64,000 nt of DNA. Source: Leishmania mexicana MHOM/GT/2001/U1103 (lineage: Eukaryota > Euglenozoa > Kinetoplastea > Trypanosomatida > Trypanosomatidae). The stretch's first letter is position 1; each line of letters opens with the position of its first letter. A program made the translations under genes and the position numbers. This document shows, in pieces, positions 52,219 to 62,570 of the stretch. The notes beneath the pieces were generated by a model. That model was not told the DNA's origin and searched no databases. It was given only the letters and a program-made list of their open reading frames with translations. The stretch is from assembly GCF_000234665.1 (NCBI RefSeq), contig NC_018327.1:467998-531997 (forward strand), written 5' to 3'.

Positions 52219-53871
52219 GTTCCGTTGTGGTCCGCGCTCTATGCAGTACTCCTAAGTTAACCTCTTTGGATGCGTCTATGCTTTGTATGCATGCCTGTGC
52301 ATGTGTCTACGAGCAGAAGGGGGTGAGGGGTCTATGTGTGTACGTATATGTGCGCCAACGGAGACGCTGCGCAACGGACAGGATATGCCGCTCGAGAGAT
52401 GACCACAAATCGTCATTAAAGAGGGAGCTAGGAGAAAGGATATTCGCGCGCCACGAGTACCATGTGCCGCTCGGCTAGATAGAATGGCGGGCAGCGCGAG
52501 AGTATTCCTTTGCGACAGTGTGCGTGTGCACCTGCCCAGGGCGACGCAGCAAGACAGACGTCTCTCCCTCTCGAGAATCCTCGGAGAAAATCACGTCGGA
52601 TGAAATGTGCCAAAACGAGGCGATCCATGCGTGTTATTGGTCCCTTTTTTGTTGTTCTTCTCACGATGCGCCGCCGCAAGCTACGCTGAACAATGCAGTT
52701 CATGCCGGAGCCCTGTGCGCCGTCAGCTCTCATTTACCGGGGTGGTGGTAGCACCACACAAGAAAGCAACAAGCAAAAAAAGAAAGCAGGCAGGCACAGG
52801 GACGTCAAACCGAAACAAACAAACAAACGAACGGGGGCAAAGACACACGTCCTCACACTCATGCAGGAATGCAAAGGCAGAAGCGACAGGCAAGAACACA
52901 CACACACGCACCCATGGGCAGCAAGATGCGAGGAACGGTAGAGCAAAGGGAGGAGGAGGAGGGAAATGAGGAGGGCCAGTCAACCTGGACACGATGCACG
53001 CCACCACGTCAACACACGCACACACACACAAACACAAGCCGGCAACACGCCAGCATCTTTGCAACACGGAGAAGCGGGTACCCTCTTGGTGCTGTTTTCA
53101 GCCCTCTTTTCCTCTCCCCCTCCCCATCTCTAACCTACAAGACAGCGGACAGACGAATAGACGCCAAAGCTCGAGGGTACAAGCGGTAGCATGGGGAAGG
53201 GGTGGGGGATGCCAGCGTTGAAGTGTGCTACGCCGCAGGCGCGCAAAGAATCCACGGCCGAGAAGCAACAAGAGCACCTGAAGCAGTAAAAGGAAGAGTG
53301 TGACAACAGTAAAGAGCCACCGCAATTGCACTCGCGCACCCACATGTCCTCAGCACTATGGAAAGCCTGGGCGCTCCTGTCTAATGCTCAGCGTCGCATT
53401 ATATTCGTATAAGAGCACGCTTTTGCCTCACGAAGAGGGACGCTCCTCAGCGTGGTACCCCAGGCCCCCGTGCGCCCCCACTCTGTGTGGGCAAGCCGAG
53501 CAGCCCCCACCTAACCCTGCCAATGCCAAACCACATCTGGCGGTGGCAGGGGTAAAAGCACCTACGAGCTGGGGGACGTCAGAGGGCTTCATGGCTACTG
53601 CTATCAGGGGTCGTGTTCTGGACGGCGGTGCGTCGGGGCGACCGGCGACAGCGCACGCGTCTGTACCACCCATGCGATGGGGAGCGTGTCAGCGCGACTC
53701 GAGCGTATCCCACCCCGGGCCGTCGCACTGCCTGCTGCTGGGGAGCCTACGCCATCGCGAGGGTTGCGCCACGCGATGAGGGGCCTGTGACAGGCCAGGT
53801 AGAGTATGGATTGGCGTGTGTTGTAGGTCCGAATGGACATCTGCACGCAAAAAAAAGAGCGCACGCTCGCT
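52219..53871. other. Intergenic spacer
   Basis: It contains CA runs (near 52900-52910 and 53015-53030), purine-rich plus-strand DNA and the inverted SIDER-like copy 4 at its right end. No gene is supported. Confidence 0.6.
53437..53845 (-). repeat. SIDER-like degenerate retroposon, copy 4 (inverted)
   Basis: This is the reverse complement of the common SIDER-like body. It is sense-oriented relative to the minus-strand transcripts and lies directly downstream of the 1342-aa gene, so probably in its 3' UTR. Its 5' portion is the alternative type also seen in copy 3. Confidence 0.75.
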
Positions 53872-56800
53872 TTAGGCAAAAGGATCAAACCCCGCCTCGA
53901 AGTCGTCGTCGGAGGCGGAGCCGTGCGACTTGGGCCCCTTGGAGCCACCTGCTGGCTGCAATTGCTGGTCTTCGGAGCGAGGCAACGAGAAGTATGTACG
54001 CGAAGAAGTCTGTTGCATATAAGGCGGGAACATGCTATTAGGAGGCGTGGTCGGCCTCATCGCATGGCCGAGATTGGCAATCTGGGGTGACACGTTGGGA
54101 TCGGAGAACCGAGAAGAGGGACGCGATGCGGGTGAAGCAGGGAATGGCTGGCGGTCGCCGTTGTACCTTGTGAGGGGAGAGGGAGCAATGGCTGCAGAGG
54201 CCCCGAAAAGCTCTTCTAAAGAGGTTGGCGGAAGGGGCGGCGGCGGTCCTGCCACAGGAGCAGGGATCTGTGGTGCGGGGTGATCACGCTCAACAGCAGA
54301 CTCGAAATGGACGTCCTCCCTCGAGGTCGACGTACCGGCACCCGAGGAGGAATTAGTCCTCGGAGGAGGTGTGGAAGAAGACCGCTCCTCTGACACATCG
54401 TCGCGGTCCGGCGACGGCGAGGAAGCTGCGCCAGATTTTCTGGCCCGTCCGTCAGACGATTCCGCTGGGGACGCAGCTTCGTCGAGCTCGGCTTCGAGGA
54501 CGGCAGGGTCCACCTCTTGCTTTTCTTGAGGGGCACTACCTCGGCGGCTTTGCTGCTGTCCATCACTACCACAAGGTGACGGCGAAACACTGGCCGTGGA
54601 CGAGGCCTCCGCGGCGGCGACTTCACTGCCTGCACGCTGGCTTTCGCCGCAGCCCGCCTCGCGGTCCTCTCCGCCGCCATTGTTGATGTCACGGTCTCCT
54701 GGCGAGGCCACTATCCCATCCTCGCCCTCGATCGGCTCCGTTATCATTTCCAGCCCGCCCTTCGCCATCTCTTTCTCCAGCTGTGCGAGGAACTCCGCCT
54801 CCTCCCCCGCCGTGACCTCCAACTGCGATGTGGAGCTCAGCGTACCGTTGTCATGCGTCATCGAACTGTCATCCTCGGAACCATCTGAGCGCTGATCCTC
54901 CCTCCAAGCATCATCCTCCTTATCGTGGCGCGCGCTCTCAGAAACTGGCGACTCAGCTTGGCGAGGTTCTGAGGATAAATTTATACCGGCGCTCACGTCC
55001 CCGTCACCGCTCCTCGCAGTCAAGCTGTGGGGGTCCTCCTTAAGAGAGTCCTGAAACGGTGATGTATCGGTGACGGCTTCTGCGGCGCTCAGAGGCAGTG
55101 GACCTGTGTCGTCAGCAGGGGGTTCGGTGACCACGGCAACTGCCTTCTCAGCGTCATGGTAAGATGGCACGCCTATCAACCTGCTCTCCTCATCCATCCT
55201 TTCTTCCTGAATCCCGTCGTTTACGCTGCTGACGGTGTTCCGTGGGTTTCGCACCACCGCCTGATTCTTTGAAAAGATATCAGGCGAGATATAGGGAACT
55301 ACGTCCACCTGCTCCACGATTCCGGGCATTCCGTATACGACCTTTTCTCTGTCCGCACTGTCAGTGTGAAACGACGATGGCGTGATCTGCGTTTGGGTAG
55401 GTAGGGAAAAGGGTTGCGGTGGGACCGGGTGCGAAGAGGTTTCGTCCCTGCTGCCACCCCCCACTACCTCTGCCCCGTCCCGGGCGTCTGTGTGGACTTG
55501 GCAAGTTGTGAGGAGCTCACCCACACTCTTTGACGCAGAGGAGTCGTGGAGATGAGACGTTACAACTTGAGGAAACGACCGCTGCAACTGCGGCGGGAAC
55601 CGCGCTGCATCAAGCACCATCTTCACCTCCTCCAGATCCCGTGCAATCTCACCATCCATGCAGGTTTCTGAAGCCACCACCTCCTCGGCGCCAGAGCTGT
55701 TCAATCGATAGCCCTTGATAGACTCTGTGTGATACTTCAAAACGGTGCCGTATGCTTCCAACGCCATATGCGCTGTGTGTAATGCTTTGCCTTGCCACAG
55801 CTCTGTGGAAATATGTGACAAATTCGTGTCGGGTGCGTCTGCGTCTGCAGCGCTTCCCATCGCTATCGCTTCCGATTCCGTCGCGTCCCCTAAGATCTTC
55901 TTCTCCGCCTTTCTTGTACTGACCAGCTGTGCTTCGAGGTCGACGACGCGCGTCTGCAACGCGTCCACAACCTTCTTCAGGTCAGTCGTCTCGCGAAGCA
56001 GCTGAGCCTCACGCGCCTCCAGTGCGCCGGTAGAGAGCCGGACAGTGGCAACGTGCATCCCAACAAAGAGCTGCAGCTCTTCCTCAACAGACTCCACATA
56101 CATGTTCGAGCGTTCGTGCTCTTCGCGCCACATAAGCTCATCGAGAGGGCTAAAAGAGACCGATGAAGCCCCAGAGGTGACCTGGCGCCCATAACGCTCA
56201 TGTGAGAGGACACTCTCTCGCTCGTTGGGCCACGCTACAGTAGTGTCGTCCCCAGCGTCCAAACGGTCAGAAGAGTCGACGAAGCGCAGTGAATGCGAGC
56301 CTATTGGGACTGCGGTGAGACAACGTTCTACAGGGGATGGTGACCCGCGTTGTCGCAAGCTGCCTCTCTCCTCTTCCTCCTCTCTGTTTGGCCAGGACAC
56401 AAAGGAGTGACTGCGTGATGGATGCCCCGTAACAGAGGACTTGAGAGATGTCTCCTCGTGCAGCTTGCGTAGTCGGTGGATCTCTTTTCGCTGCTTTTCC
56501 AGTTGACTGTTCATTGAAACGAAGAGCTCCGCTCGGTTCTGCTCCATTTCATCAAAGCTGCGCTGCCGATCCGCCTCAAACGCCTCCATCTGGGCAAACT
56601 GCTCCTCGTACAAATGTATCCGATCTAGCAGCTCCCTTTCGTGCGCGTCTGGGTTGCGCACGCGTATCGGACGAAGCGATCGGAAGGTGAAGCGCGAGTG
56701 AAACCGCGTTGCTGCAATGCTGGACGCTGTCTGTGCTGAAGGGGCTACCCCGCCAATCATGCCCTGCTTTCCGTCGCGCGCAAGTGGCGACACGCAGGGC

Positions 56801-57900
56801 GCGGGGCCAGTCGAGAGGTAGGAAACACGGCGATCGGACTGCTGCCCGTAGGTGTCGACGGTCGCGGTTGGTCCTCTGGACGGCGGCTCTCGCGTGAGTC
56901 CGTGTTGGGGCGCCGAGGCAGCCCGTGCTTGTGGCACATCCTCCGCGATCGCGAACGGCCGCTCCACCGAGGCAGCGGGCTGTACAGCTGTCGCCGCTGC
57001 TACGAGCGACTTTCGCGCCCGCGCGTACTCGCGTGTCATCTCCTCCATCTCTGCCTCCAGCACCACGGACTCCCTTTTAAGGGCCTCGTTCTCCTCCTTC
57101 AGCGCAGCCTTCTCACACTCTACCGCCCTGATGATCCGCTGCAGCTTCTCGCCCTGCCCGGCCATGGTAGAGATGCGAAGCTGCAACCGTTCAACCTCCT
57201 GACGAAGGCCAGCTACTTGATCATCGGAGTCCCCACTGCAAAATGCCAGCGCTTGACTCATGCGCACCTTTTCCTCCTGGTCGTGCTGAGAGACAATGGC
57301 GGAGTAGAACGCATTCACCTCCATCAGCTCTCGCACCTTCTTTTCCAGGTTAGCTATCTCCTCCATCTTGCCGGCAACGGCGGCGGTGGCAGCGTTTTGC
57401 GGCTTCAGTTGTGCTGGCGCGCTCTCCGTAATAACCTTGAGAGGTGTCGGTGTAAGAGCGGGTGAGCGACCCCCGTCGCCGTTTCCGACCATGTCAACCG
57501 GCCGGAGCGTCTCAGGCGTGTACTCGCCACCTCCTGCATTGGCAGAGGGATGCGACTTCCCTTTTCCACGTTCGACCGTTCGGTCGCGCTGGACTACAGT
57601 GGTGGCCCTAAGCGGTACTACGCTGGACGAAGACGACGCCACAGAGCGCATTTCCTCCATCTGTTTGATTAGGGTGCTGATGGTTTCCTCATCACTCGCG
57701 GACTTCTCTGTAAGTCTGTCGCTCTGCATGCGAAGCTCGCGAATCTCGGCGTTCTTTTCGTGGATGAAGGCCTGAAGCCCACTAATTTGCGACTCCAACT
57801 CCCGTACTCGCTCTTGCTCGCGCTGCAGCTGCGGATGCATGCGGCGAATAAAGTCGACGAGCTGCTCCCTCGTCGCCGTTTCAACGTTAATATGCTTCAT
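53872..57900 (-). CDS. Large coiled-coil protein with C-terminal DPF motif, function unknown
   Basis: This 1342-residue protein starts at a clear ATG (MKHINVETATREQLVDFIRRM). Heptad-rich coiled coils occupy about residues 1-80, 180-300, 430-500 and 610-680. The C-terminal half is Asp/Glu/Ser/Pro-rich and probably disordered, with a proline run (PPPLPPTS) near 1230. The last residues are FEAGFDPFA. A DPF tripeptide in a disordered acidic tail is the type of motif that binds the AP-2 alpha appendage, so a link to clathrin traffic or the flagellar pocket is conceivable, but one motif is weak evidence. No membrane segment or catalytic domain is seen. I do not recognise the family. Confidence 0.85.
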   Translation of the reverse strand: MKHINVETATREQLVDFIRRMHPQLQREQERVRELESQISGLQAFIHEKNAEIRELRMQSDRLTEKSASDEETISTLIKQMEEMRSVASSSSSVVPLRATTVVQRDRTVERGKGKSHPSANAGGGEYTPETLRPVDMVGNGDGGRSPALTPTPLKVITESAPAQLKPQNAATAAVAGKMEEIANLEKKVRELMEVNAFYSAIVSQHDQEEKVRMSQALAFCSGDSDDQVAGLRQEVERLQLRISTMAGQGEKLQRIIRAVECEKAALKEENEALKRESVVLEAEMEEMTREYARARKSLVAAATAVQPAASVERPFAIAEDVPQARAASAPQHGLTREPPSRGPTATVDTYGQQSDRRVSYLSTGPAPCVSPLARDGKQGMIGGVAPSAQTASSIAATRFHSRFTFRSLRPIRVRNPDAHERELLDRIHLYEEQFAQMEAFEADRQRSFDEMEQNRAELFVSMNSQLEKQRKEIHRLRKLHEETSLKSSVTGHPSRSHSFVSWPNREEEEERGSLRQRGSPSPVERCLTAVPIGSHSLRFVDSSDRLDAGDDTTVAWPNERESVLSHERYGRQVTSGASSVSFSPLDELMWREEHERSNMYVESVEEELQLFVGMHVATVRLSTGALEAREAQLLRETTDLKKVVDALQTRVVDLEAQLVSTRKAEKKILGDATESEAIAMGSAADADAPDTNLSHISTELWQGKALHTAHMALEAYGTVLKYHTESIKGYRLNSSGAEEVVASETCMDGEIARDLEEVKMVLDAARFPPQLQRSFPQVVTSHLHDSSASKSVGELLTTCQVHTDARDGAEVVGGGSRDETSSHPVPPQPFSLPTQTQITPSSFHTDSADREKVVYGMPGIVEQVDVVPYISPDIFSKNQAVVRNPRNTVSSVNDGIQEERMDEESRLIGVPSYHDAEKAVAVVTEPPADDTGPLPLSAAEAVTDTSPFQDSLKEDPHSLTARSGDGDVSAGINLSSEPRQAESPVSESARHDKEDDAWREDQRSDGSEDDSSMTHDNGTLSSTSQLEVTAGEEAEFLAQLEKEMAKGGLEMITEPIEGEDGIVASPGDRDINNGGGEDREAGCGESQRAGSEVAAAEASSTASVSPSPCGSDGQQQSRRGSAPQEKQEVDPAVLEAELDEAASPAESSDGRARKSGAASSPSPDRDDVSEERSSSTPPPRTNSSSGAGTSTSREDVHFESAVERDHPAPQIPAPVAGPPPPLPPTSLEELFGASAAIAPSPLTRYNGDRQPFPASPASRPSSRFSDPNVSPQIANLGHAMRPTTPPNSMFPPYMQQTSSRTYFSLPRSEDQQLQPAGGSKGPKSHGSASDDDFEAGFDPFA

Positions 57901-58197
57901 GGCTGCGTTCGCCGTAACTGGGCGTGCCAGTGCTCCTTCCCTGTAATGGGCACTGTCTCACTCTTCCTACCAGTTGTGTGCTTCTTCCCTATTCTTTTCG
58001 CCCAGCGGTATAAAGAGGAAAGGAAGGGAAAAGGAAAGGTGGAGCGCTGGGCCATTCCCATCCGTATGTACAGTAACTTCGAGCCGCAGACCCCACAACC
58101 GCCGGCGGGAGATTCCAATGTCATTTTTCCCCTCAACGCATCCACTACCCCGTGCAACGTGAGCTACACTCCACTCGGCCCGGGCTGCCACAGCCCC

Positions 58198-58688
58198 AAC
58201 GCGTGGTGCGAAGTGGCGGTACGCGGTGCGCTACGGCAGTGCGCCGACTCAGTCATATGCGAGCACGGCCACTGCCTCATACTCCGCCCACCTGCCTCCC
58301 AGGTCGCCTCACAGTCGCTGCCATCGTGCCGGTTGCCACCCCTGAGGCATCCCTCGCGATGGCGCAGGCTCCCCAGCAGCAGGCAGTGCGACGCCCCGGC
58401 GTGGGATACGCTCGAGTCGCGCTGACACGCTCCCCATCGCATGGGTGGTACAGACGCGTGCGCTGTCGCCGGTCGCCCCGACGCACCGCCGTCCAGGACA
58501 CGACCCCTGATAGCAGTAGCCATGAAGCCCTCTGACGTCCCCCAGCTCGTAGGTGCTTTTACCCCTGCCACCGCCAGATGTGGTTTGGCATTGGCAGGGT
58601 TAGGTGGGGGCTGCTCGGCTTGCCCACACAGAGTGGGGGCGCACGGGGGCCTGGGGTACCACGCTGAGGTGTCCCTCGTCATTAGGGG
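58198..58688 (+). repeat. SIDER-like degenerate retroposon, copy 5
   Basis: It has the same 5' type as copies 1 and 2 (CCAACGCGTGGTGCGAAGTG) and the common body. Its end (GTCCCTCGTCATTAGGGG) differs slightly from the CCTCCGTCATCAGG of the others. Confidence 0.75.
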
Positions 58689-59030
58689 TCATTACAGGAG
58701 TGAGTAAGGTGGAAAAGCAGTGAACGTCAACCCAAAAGGCGCCTAAAATAGGAGTGAGCAAAACTCAGTTTAAGCAGTGACCATCACAGTGTATGTGGAG
58801 CTGAAGATCATACCTCACATACCGCAGGTCCACTCCTGGTCATGGACACCGTTGCATGCGGCGCCAGAAAACGCGTGCACCGAGCACCCGCACTGCGGGT
58901 CCCTTGCAGGGAGGAGGCGCAGGCAGCCGTCCTCACCCCACCACTAAGCTGAAGAACTTCGAGTGATCCAGTCATCCTTACCAGGCTGGTAGTCGTGCCT
59001 GTACACATCAACCTGCAGGAATGATGTTGC

Positions 59031-59237
59031 GTGACTTTCTCGGAGCAGTCACTGCCGTTGAAAAGGCTTCCAGTGTGGCTTGGCAACATCGAAGCATCCA
59101 CACTGACGGTGATAAGCCTCTTGAACGCGACGGCATCTATCAAAGCCTCTAGGATCTTGGCTGATAGCTTGACGCAGAACGACACCCTGGCCACTTTGCT
59201 CGCGCTTAGACTTTGGCACGCATCTGCCGTACCGTAG
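59031..59237 (+). pseudogene. Possible LRR pseudogene fragment
   Basis: The plus-strand frame encodes LTVISLLNATASIKASRILADSLTQNDTLATLLAL. This fits the ribonuclease-inhibitor-type leucine-rich repeat (LxxLxLxxNxIxxxGAxxLAxxLxxNxTLxxLxL) with some mismatches. Upstream sequence in neighbouring frames has hints of a further repeat broken by stops. It is on the strand opposite to all other genes, which also suggests a relic. Confidence 0.4.
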
Positions 59238-60272
59238 AATGCCAATTATCGATACACCCACTCCTCATTACTCTAACCTGCTTGCGCCACATATCAGTAG
59301 GCTAGAGATTCAGTGACGCTCTAGAAGGCCCCTACGCCGCCGCAGTCGCGCGGGTTCGGCGGGCACACCGTCGTCCCCTGCTGGCTGAGCATGTGCAGCT
59401 TACCAGTCGCGATGCTCCGCTGAGACCCCATCTGTTCTACCGCCGAATATCCCTAACAGCTGCCGCAGTATCCCGGATTCTTCACCGCGGTCAGAACGGG
59501 TGCCATATGGGAGCCGTAGTCCATTTGATGGGGAAGGGGATGAAAAGCACGAAGGTAGAACCCCTGCAGCGATAGAAACTACCGGGGGCCCTTCAGCATC
59601 AGCGGCTGAGAACCTTTAAGCGCGGCAATCTCGGCATCTGCCCAGTTTGACATCTCCTTGATGCCAGGGCAGAGCAATATGTGGCCCTCTTTGCTGAACT
59701 ACTACACCTCACGAGTACGACATTCAAAAATCTTGAGACAAATCAATTACCCCTTCGCACTGTATTGATATCTGAATTCATATCTGAGCCGGTGAATATT
59801 GGATTCAAGATTGGCGTCGTAGCGCACTCCATCAACAAAGAAAAGGCTAGAGACCGAAAAAGTCCCAAAAGTATGGAGAAGCCATTTTTCCAATCTGATG
59901 GTGATGAAACACGAAAGAAGTGGTCTGCATTGTATGCTCAAAAAGATAGAAAACCGTAAAAAGCGGACCGAGTCGATGCAAGGAATACTCAAGAGGAAAT
60001 CGAAGAGAGCTGGGTATTGTATCAGTGCCCTCGCCACAATTACACTTGGATAACTGAGAGGCGCCAAGAGAGTTCTGGAGACGGTAAAATGGTATGAACA
60101 ACTTTGGACTACAAAAGTCCAAAGCTTCTATTCAACCAGGCACTTCGCTTTTTGGCTGGCGGAAAGGAGGTTCATTGCTCTGTCAGTGCTCTCACAGTCC
60201 ACTGAACCCTTCATAGCACACAAAGAAAAAAGCCAATCTAAGAAGCGCAAAAAAAATCTACTCTGCAATGCC

Positions 60273-62189
60273 TCACGATGTGGCCTGCAGAATGGAGAGA
60301 GCTGCCAGCAGCTCGTCCAGCTGGACCTGAAAACGCTTGATTTGTGTGTTTTTCTGCTCGAGCAGTAAATCGGTCTTCTCCTTTTGAACCTTCCTCTCCA
60401 GTTCGGCTACGCGCTTCATTTCCAGAAGCTCGTGCGTCTTTTCTTCCTCCTTTTGACAATACCGCTTCTCCAAAAAGCAGAGCCTCTCCCCGATGGCAAT
60501 CAGAGAGGCATCATATCCTTTTTCTTCGACAATTCGAGAGAGTCTGGAACCCAAGCTGTCTCCTCTATCGGCCTTTGAGCACTTCGAAATCTCTAGCAGC
60601 TGAGATTGATGAGTGGCCTCAAGGCGACTCAACTCCGCATTATGGGCAGAGCGCAGGGTCTGTATTTGAAGAGTGAAATTGGTTTTCATCTCGGCAACCC
60701 TAGCGTCCCATTCAGCGTGGATGCTGTCGAGTTTGCTCTGAAGCATAATGTTCCGTTGCTTGTGCTCGCATATTTCTGCGCGGAGTTGCTCAATGATGGA
60801 TTGAAGGTGTGTAACTTCAAGATCGTGAGACCCAGGCGCCTTAAGACCCTGCCCGCCGGGCTTGTCGGTCTTGTCAGTCACGTCCGTCTGATGTTTGGGC
60901 TCAGCGGCTACCTTCTGCAGCGGTTGACCACTTTCTACGGCTAAAGAAACCGAGGCACCTCCAAGTGCACGACGAAGGTCAAGGTTCTCTCTTTCGAGAG
61001 TGCTAATACGTCTTCGCAGCTCGGGATCATCCTTGGGGACCTCCAAACGCTGCCGCAACTCAGCAATTGTACTTTGATAGCCCTCACACACTTTCTTCGT
61101 TTCCGTGCGGAGCTCTTCCATTGCTCTCTTAGTGAATTCGTCCTTTTCCAGCAAGGCTTTCTCTAACAGACGAATTCGACTCTCTTGCTTCCTGAGGCGC
61201 TGTGCGTTGGCACTGCCCGCCTGGCAGCTGCTGATAAGCTCCCTGATGCTCCCTTTCTTCTGCTGCAGAGTCGATTCCAAATCCCGCACTTGCGTTCGCA
61301 GGCTGTCCACTTCGCGCAGCAAGTTGTTCTCTCGGCTATGCAAGACCTTCCTCTCAGACTCTAAGCGGGTAACCTCTGAGTGCAACGCATCGATGGTGCT
61401 TTTCTGAATGCTGTGAATACGTTGAGATTCACGCAACTTCGCCTCCGCATCTTCGCTCCTGCTTTGCTGCTCCCTCACTACAGCCACATTAGTAATTTCT
61501 GCGCTTCCGAGAAGACTAGGAGTATCGCTCTTAGACCGAGTCAGGTCGTTCCTCTCTTGTAGCAGTAGAGCACACCGCCTTTTTTCCGTCTCCAAATTGG
61601 TATGAAGCTCTTCGATTTGTGCTTGGAGATTCACGATCTTGGCAGAGTCATTTGCTGTATGCATGTTTGATCGTGCCGCAAAGTCCTGTTGTGCACTGAG
61701 AAGCAAGCTGTGCTTTGCCTCTAGGTGTTCGAAATCATGCTCCAGCTGCTTGCATCGACTGAGAATCTCCTTCTTCTCTCTCAGGAGTGATTCGTTGTCC
61801 CGCTGTAGAGTGGCAATTATCTTTTCCTGAGTTTCCATTTCCTTTCGTACAGCATCGAAGTTGCCGTGCGCCATTGAGGTGGTAAAATAAGAGTTTTCCA
61901 TGGGCGCTGTAGAGGGCTTCCGACCTGCCTCACTTGTGGAGCTCGCCTTCTCCGCACCAGCTGCAGGTGCAGGAGCTAAGTCCGATGAGCGCTTACGTCC
62001 TGAAGCAGATAAGATCTCACTTCCTATAGAGGAAGTAGATGCGTTTTTCACATTGCTATCCATGACGTCTAGCAGCTCATTTGCAGAATCTACAGCTGCG
62101 GTAGAAGGGCTTGGTGCAGTCATTACAACTCTGACCTTTCGGCGGCCCTTAACAACCATACAAGAAAAAAGTGGAGGCGCAAAGGTCAT
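60273..62189 (-). CDS. Coiled-coil protein, 638 aa, function unknown
   Basis: It has an ATG start at 62189, with further in-frame ATGs at 62159 and 62123. Residues about 1-125 are Ser/Ala-rich and probably disordered. From about 130 to 435 and from 470 to the C-terminus the protein is an almost continuous coiled coil (for example LQRDNESLLREKKEILSRCK and SRENNLLREVDSLRTQVRDL), with a short Gly/Lys/Asp linker (KTDKPGGQGLKAPGSH) between the blocks. It resembles cytoskeletal, basal-body or flagellar coiled-coil proteins in texture, but no family is recognisable. Codon use is less GC-rich than in genes to the left, in common with its upstream neighbour. Confidence 0.85.
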   Translation of the reverse strand: MTFAPPLFSCMVVKGRRKVRVVMTAPSPSTAAVDSANELLDVMDSNVKNASTSSIGSEILSASGRKRSSDLAPAPAAGAEKASSTSEAGRKPSTAPMENSYFTTSMAHGNFDAVRKEMETQEKIIATLQRDNESLLREKKEILSRCKQLEHDFEHLEAKHSLLLSAQQDFAARSNMHTANDSAKIVNLQAQIEELHTNLETEKRRCALLLQERNDLTRSKSDTPSLLGSAEITNVAVVREQQSRSEDAEAKLRESQRIHSIQKSTIDALHSEVTRLESERKVLHSRENNLLREVDSLRTQVRDLESTLQQKKGSIRELISSCQAGSANAQRLRKQESRIRLLEKALLEKDEFTKRAMEELRTETKKVCEGYQSTIAELRQRLEVPKDDPELRRRISTLERENLDLRRALGGASVSLAVESGQPLQKVAAEPKHQTDVTDKTDKPGGQGLKAPGSHDLEVTHLQSIIEQLRAEICEHKQRNIMLQSKLDSIHAEWDARVAEMKTNFTLQIQTLRSAHNAELSRLEATHQSQLLEISKCSKADRGDSLGSRLSRIVEEKGYDASLIAIGERLCFLEKRYCQKEEEKTHELLEMKRVAELERKVQKEKTDLLLEQKNTQIKRFQVQLDELLAALSILQATS

Positions 62190-62570
62190 TTTTCTTCAAA
62201 GCACACAGAAACATTATTGTAAATGCGCCAGACTTTCAACAAAAGAGGCGGAAAACTTGCCGTAAGGGATGTCAATCACCTTGAGGGGACCTTGAGTTGA
62301 AGGCGATTTCATCGAGGATCAAACCAGATCATTGCCTTTTAGCGTTCGAATGCTAATGGTGAATATATATATATATATATGTTGTTTCTTTCATCGTCAT
62401 TCGGTTTCATTTTGGGGAAATTCTACACGCGGAACCCGAGTTCTTCAAGAAAGGGAAGTTACCGCCTACAAGGTAAACAGAACGAAACATGGTCAGTGAA
62501 GAGGTAAGGTCACAGTCGTATTGCATAATAGATGCGACCGGGTAATTCGAAGAAGTCTAAATACTCAATA
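62190..62570. other. Intergenic spacer with TA microsatellite
   Basis: This short AT-rich spacer contains an uninterrupted TA tract at 62362-62380. No gene is supported. Confidence 0.7.

Larger units (their letters stand above)
57901..60272. other. Spacer with SIDER-like copy 5 and AT-rich sequence
   Basis: 57901-58197 is unique. 58198-58688 is a SIDER-like repeat. From about 58700 the base composition becomes visibly less GC-rich and the simple repeats disappear. Two plus-strand patches at 58850-59240 and 59390-59720 look like decayed coding sequence. Confidence 0.55.
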
